NCBI GenBank assembly: GCA_046727175.1
Contig: JBKPCD010000300.1
Span: forward strand, 1 to 19,404
Direction of reading: 5' to 3'
Length of the DNA: 19,404 bases
DNA from: JBKPCD01 sp046727175
Lineage (GTDB): Bacteria; Acidobacteriota; Vicinamibacteria; Vicinamibacterales; 2-12-FULL-66-21
This document shows, one piece after another, positions 16,269 to 19,404 of this stretch. The notes below the pieces were generated by a model, which was given only the letters and a program-made list of their open reading frames with translations, did not search any database and was not told the origin of the DNA. The translations under genes and the position numbers were made by a program. Each line of letters starts with the position of its first letter. Within the stretch, counting starts at the first letter, position 1.

Positions 16269-17420
16269 GGCCTGGTCGAGATCAGCGATCAAGTCTTCCG
16301 GATCTTCGAGACCAATCGACAACCGCGCCATGCTGTGAGTCACACCGGCGCGCGCGAGCGCCTCCTCCGAGTGCCCCCACTGCGACGTCAACACGGGAAG
16401 GCTGCACAGGCTTTCGACGCCTCCCAGGCTCGCCGCCCGCTTGATGACGCCGAGCCGATCGAAGAAACGCGCCGCGCGATCGTAACCACCTCCCAGATCG
16501 ATGCACACCATCCCGCCGAAGCCGCGCATCTGCCGGGCGGCAAGCACGTGATCGGGATGAGACTCGAGACCCGGGTAGTAGACGCGGCGTACGCGGCGAT
16601 CCTTCACAAGCCACCGGGCGATGGCGAGCGCAGTCGCATTGTGTCGCTCCATCCTGACGCCCAGCGTCTTGAGACCGCGCCCGAGCGCATACGCCGCGTA
16701 CGGATCGAGCACCGTCCCGAGCTTCTTCCGCGCGTCGAGAATCGGGTCGATTAGTCTCGCCGGTCCCGCCAGGACACCCGCCGTCACGTCGCTATGGCCG
16801 TTCAGATACTTCGTTGCGCTGTGCATCACGAGATCGACGCCGAACCCGATCGGCTGCTGATTGATCGGGCTCGCGAACGTGTTGTCGATCGCCGAGATGA
16901 CGCCGCGCGCCCGGCAGGCGCTCGCGACCGCACCGATATCGACACACCGGAGCGTAGGATTGATGGGCGACTCGAACCAGACGAGCTTTGTCCGTTCGGA
17001 GATTGCCGACGGCAGGTCGTGCAGCTCGTCGATCGAGACGAAACGCGCCGCGATGTTGAACTTCGCGAGGAGATCCGCGATCAGGTGCAGCGTGCCGCCG
17101 TAGATCGCTGAACTGCAGATAATCTGGTCACCCGCCTCCATCAGCGCCAGGAGCGCCGTCGTCGTTGCCGCCTGCCCGCTCGACAGCACGAGCGCCGCCT
17201 CCGCCCCTTCCAGTACGGACATCGTCCGCTCGACGGCGGTGACCGTCGGATTCGCGTAGCGCGAATAGAGGAACTTCGGGGACCTCCCTTCGTTGTACTG
17301 CCGCACTTCGTCGGCGCTTTCGAAGACGAACGTCGTCGTCTCGTAGATGGGTGTGGTGAGCGGCACCGCATCCTCGCCGGCCGGCTCCGCGCGGTGAATG
17401 AGGTCAGTCGCTGGTTTCAT
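16257..17420 (-). CDS. Cys/Met metabolism PLP-dependent enzyme (cystathionine gamma-synthase/lyase-like)
   Basis: A 387-residue trans-sulfuration enzyme, fold type I. YSRYANPT at 52-59 (phosphate binding from the neighbouring subunit), SSGQAATTTALLAL at 80-93, YGGT at 107-110, D179 in AIDNTFASP (pyridine nitrogen) and the Schiff-base lysine K204 in HSATKYLNGHSD. The conserved end RLSIGLEDPEDLIADLDQAL is present. Candidates are cystathionine gamma-synthase (metB), cystathionine gamma-lyase (mccB) and methionine gamma-lyase; sequence reading alone does not separate them, and no methionine or cysteine gene is adjacent. Start ATG 17420 has AAGGA nine bases upstream. The 3' end overlaps the DHH gene by 12 bp tail-to-tail. 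Confidence 0.93.
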   Translation of the reverse strand: MKPATDLIHRAEPAGEDAVPLTTPIYETTTFVFESADEVRQYNEGRSPKFLYSRYANPTVTAVERTMSVLEGAEAALVLSSGQAATTTALLALMEAGDQIICSSAIYGGTLHLIADLLAKFNIAARFVSIDELHDLPSAISERTKLVWFESPINPTLRCVDIGAVASACRARGVISAIDNTFASPINQQPIGFGVDLVMHSATKYLNGHSDVTAGVLAGPARLIDPILDARKKLGTVLDPYAAYALGRGLKTLGVRMERHNATALAIARWLVKDRRVRRVYYPGLESHPDHVLAARQMRGFGGMVCIDLGGGYDRAARFFDRLGVIKRAASLGGVESLCSLPVLTSQWGHSEEALARAGVTHSMARLSIGLEDPEDLIADLDQALAG

Positions 17421-17473
17421 TACGCTGATTCCTTACGATGATTGAGGCGGCCTCGCGCGAAGCAGTAGAGAAC

Positions 17474-17900
17474 GAGACGCGGATTTTCGCGGATATCCGC
17501 AGATTCAACCCTTTTCACAAGATGTGGATGTTCGCGGACATCCGCGGACTGCGCTCTGGGTCCGGCGACCGATTACGGTCCTCGCGCCAACCGGGCGGCG
17601 CGAACGCGCGGTGGGAGTCACAACCGAGCCGAAATACGAGCGGCCACTGCTTTGACTGCCACTCGTATTCCGGATCGCTCATAACTCCTGACGGCCGCCG
17701 AAGGCCGGCGTGCGGTCGTTCCAGTCTCTCAGCTTTTCACCCGAAATATTGATCAACCTCCGCGTCTCGTTGAAACGCGTTCTGATCGCCATAATCCGCG
17801 AACATCCGCGTCTCGTTGAAACGCGTTCAATCCGCGAGTATCCGCGAGTATCCGCGAAAATCCGTGTCTCGGTAAACGCATTCGATCCGCGGGCATCCGC
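17474..17900. repeat. CGCGGAT-type dispersed repeat array with inverted and direct copies
   Basis: A 22-base unit at 17474-17495 recurs inverted at 17849-17870 with one mismatch. GCGGATATCCGC (17489-17500) is a perfect palindrome, and CGCGGA-CA-TCCGCG (17533-17546) is nearly one. TATCCGCGAG-type units stand in tandem at 17829-17860. A 24-base sequence is exactly repeated at 17759-17782 and 17805-17828, with a degenerate third copy at 17861-17884. The array resembles palindromic intergenic repeats rather than CRISPR: spacing is irregular and there are no uniform spacers. Confidence 0.8.
17633..17669. terminator. Hairpin in the spacer after the patatin-like gene
   Basis: AATACGAG (17633-17640) pairs with CTCGTATT (17662-17669); after one mismatch, GGC (17642-17644) pairs with GCC (17658-17660), closing a 13-base loop. 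It lies about 300 bp past the end of the patatin-like gene. There is no T-run, so a terminator role is a guess. Confidence 0.3.
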
Positions 17901-17964
17901 CGAGATCGGCATCCCGTTCACGTCGCTCAATGTACTACCGGCGGCGAGGAATCCGCGTAGCAAT

Positions 17965-19392
17965 CTAGCGTTGGACTGTCGCGATCCGCTCGCCGCTCGC
18001 GCCGACCACGGGCTCGATGAACTGGCGGTAGGCGTCCTCGTACCCGCGGTCGACGAGTTCGCCGAGCGAGTGGGGCCGATCGGAACGCTCATCGTAGGCT
18101 CCGTGGAAGTCCAGCGGACCGAGCGGGTTGTGCGTGGGTCTCAAGACGAACAGTCCCGCGAACCGACCGGTGAAGTGTTCGGTGACGTCGCGGACATTCG
18201 CGGTCTCGAAGGCGGCAAGGTGCTCGCCTGCGCGTCCGCGGATATCGGCGCGGCCGGCGCTCAGTTCGTGAGGAAGGGCCGCGGCCGGCGACCCGGACAC
18301 CAGGATGACTTGTTCGGCGCCAGCCGCAGCGATCTCCTCCACCAATCGCGTCAGCGACCCTGGTCGATCGCAGGTCCGGTGCGTTTCGCCGCGCCACGGA
18401 TCTTCGGGCGCGAACGTAATCAGGTGCGGCTCGGCTGCAACCGGCAGGGCGAGCGCGGCGGACAACACGTCGAGCAGGTAATCGCGCCCAATGCCGGCGA
18501 GATCGAACGCCTCGACCTGACGGTTGCGGCCGTCGCCAGTCGCACGCGTGAAGAAGCGCTGGCGCTGAGGCGCACCAAGCAACGCGAAGACGAGATCGCG
18601 GCGCGCGTCCATGTCATGGACTGTCAGCAGCAGCTCGCGGAAGCCAGGTTGACCGAGGTTCTCCGCGAGCAGCTCGAGGTACCGTTGGCCCAGCTCCGGG
18701 AAAGGCGGGGCCGCGAGTGGTGCCGCGCCGCGAATGAGATGCCACAGCTCCCCTGCACAGCGCTGTTCGAGCGCGAGCGTTGACAGCGGACCGCCGAGCG
18801 CCCGTCCGATCAGTCCCTGGCGGGATCGCCTTCTTGCGCCCGGACCAAAGCGACCCCTCACCGCGGTCGCAACGAGCGGGACGGCAGCCACGAGAACCGC
18901 CAGCAGGACGAGTCGCGGGATGATTGTCGGGAGGAACGTCGGCGCGAACAGCGCCTCGATCCATTGTGTGTAAGCCGTGGTTGTGCTCGACGCCGCTGTG
19001 GTGAGGCCGACCAGCGTGAGAAGCATCCCGATGATCGCCACGACCACGGCAAACACGAGGAGCACGAGGGGAGTTGCCAACACGATCGCCGCGGCGGCCA
19101 TGACCCAGACGGCGGCGCGGAGCGGCTTGCGCCAGGCGTAGAAGGCCGACGCCGCCGTGCCTTTCCACACGCCGTTCGGCTCCCACAGCCGCGCACCGCC
19201 ATCGATCGCTGCGAACAATGCCGCGACGACGCCGATGCCGCGACCGGCAACGAGGTCGATCTTGACGCCTGCTTCCTGAAAGGCGCGGAGAACGCCGGCG
19301 TGATACGCGCCGGCCGTGCCGGAACCCGTCAGGACGAGAGCCGTCCTGAGACGAGTCGAATACACACGGTCTGGGGTATCTGGAGTGATCAC
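17965..19392 (-). CDS. Patatin-like membrane protein lacking the nucleophile serine
   Basis: 475 residues from GTG 19392; the frame stays open to the window edge, so the true start may lie just outside. Residues 17-62 match the patatin phospholipase core: glycine-rich oxyanion loop GSGTAGAYHAGVL (23-35), then the nucleophile-elbow position VAGRGIGVVAALFAAIDGG (48-66). In active patatins this is GxSxG; here it reads G50-R51-G52-I53-G54, so the serine is glycine (codon GGC). A membrane segment (about 92-130) and another (about 155-177) follow, then a soluble part with SAALALPVAAEP (311-322) like the patatin core, and a C-terminal LDFHGAYDERSDRP (427-440) where the catalytic aspartate would be expected. 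Probably an inner-membrane pseudoenzyme or an esterase with a different nucleophile; the substrate is unknown. Confidence 0.75.
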   Translation of the reverse strand: MITPDTPDRVYSTRLRTALVLTGSGTAGAYHAGVLRAFQEAGVKIDLVAGRGIGVVAALFAAIDGGARLWEPNGVWKGTAASAFYAWRKPLRAAVWVMAAAAIVLATPLVLLVFAVVVAIIGMLLTLVGLTTAASSTTTAYTQWIEALFAPTFLPTIIPRLVLLAVLVAAVPLVATAVRGRFGPGARRRSRQGLIGRALGGPLSTLALEQRCAGELWHLIRGAAPLAAPPFPELGQRYLELLAENLGQPGFRELLLTVHDMDARRDLVFALLGAPQRQRFFTRATGDGRNRQVEAFDLAGIGRDYLLDVLSAALALPVAAEPHLITFAPEDPWRGETHRTCDRPGSLTRLVEEIAAAGAEQVILVSGSPAAALPHELSAGRADIRGRAGEHLAAFETANVRDVTEHFTGRFAGLFVLRPTHNPLGPLDFHGAYDERSDRPHSLGELVDRGYEDAYRQFIEPVVGASGERIATVQR

Positions 19393-19404
19393 ACGATCGG
19401 GCTG

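Larger units (their letters stand above)
17421..17964. other. 544-bp repeat-rich spacer
   Basis: No gene is supported here; open frames across it are made of repeats and shadows. It holds the ribosome-binding site of the PLP gene (AAGGA, minus strand 17434-17430), the CGCGGAT-type repeat array, and a hairpin at 17633-17669. It must carry the promoter of the PLP gene, but no clear -10/-35 pair stands out. Confidence 0.6.

Noticed and set aside
17759..17884. Direct repeats considered as a CRISPR array
   Set aside because: Only two exact copies, one degenerate copy, irregular spacing, spacers themselves made of CGCGGAT units, and no cas gene.
17679..18092. 137-codon minus-strand frame across the repeat spacer
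   Set aside because: Built from the CGCGGAT repeats and the 3' end of the patatin-like gene in another frame.
17710..18783. 357-codon plus-strand frame opposite the patatin-like gene
   Set aside because: Antisense shadow typical of GC-rich DNA; the minus-strand frame has recognisable patatin motifs and this one none.

Overview
The window looks like chromosomal DNA of a high-GC soil-type bacterium, most likely Acidobacteriota and probably class Vicinamibacteria. Three features point there: a fused double-FtsX permease of the 'acidobacterial duplicated orphan permease' type at the left end, a secreted VWA protein of the VWFA-related acidobacterial type, and an MCE/Mla locus whose MlaD-like protein carries a long repeat tail. 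The taxonomic call is inference from gene content. No rRNA, tRNA, CRISPR array, transposase or phage gene was seen.

Layout. Bases 1-265 hold no convincing gene but contain a strongly base-paired element (35-107). A plus-strand ABC permease (266-2689) converges on a minus-strand PIG-L/LmbE deacetylase (2714-3457). After about 345 bp without a clear gene comes a solitary Dam-type adenine methyltransferase on the plus strand (3803-4708). From 10865 down to 4718 every gene is on the minus strand, tightly packed, and reads like one operon: uvrB, MlaE-like permease, MlaF-like ATPase, MlaD-like substrate-binding protein, YtxH-type protein, YtxG/DUF948-type protein, then a small secreted protein. Next come a VWA protein (11016-11948) and a 901-residue protein (12058-14763) that appears to be a periplasm-plus-outer-membrane-barrel fusion, both on the minus strand. 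A divergent 71-bp gap with a perfect TATAAT separates the latter from a plus-strand TrkA-N-like/DHH phosphoesterase (14835-16268), whose 3' end overlaps a convergent Cys/Met-metabolism PLP enzyme (16257-17420). A 544-bp repeat-rich spacer follows, and then a patatin-like membrane protein in which the nucleophile serine is replaced by glycine (17965-19392, 5' end near the window edge).

How the genes fit together. The MCE cluster (ATPase, permease, single-MCE-domain protein) is a plausible envelope lipid transporter. Two small helical membrane proteins trail it, in an arrangement resembling the ytxG-ytxH pair of Bacillus. The deacetylase, the patatin-like protein and the barrel fusion also suggest envelope work, but no linkage to the transporter is shown. 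uvrB (nucleotide excision repair), dam and the PLP enzyme are housekeeping or stand-alone genes.

Non-coding signal. Spacers carry three different families of short repeats: an AGAAGCT-type hairpin (10946-10995), a GGGAAAA-type purine tract with a G-quadruplex pattern (11975-12048, with a related tract inside the coding region at 13079-13111), and a CGCGGAT-type array (17474-17900). The strongest candidates for something little described are the uvrB-mla-ytxH-ytxG operon with its five exact 34-residue repeats, the serine-less patatin-like protein, the three-part barrel protein, and the structured element at 35-107.
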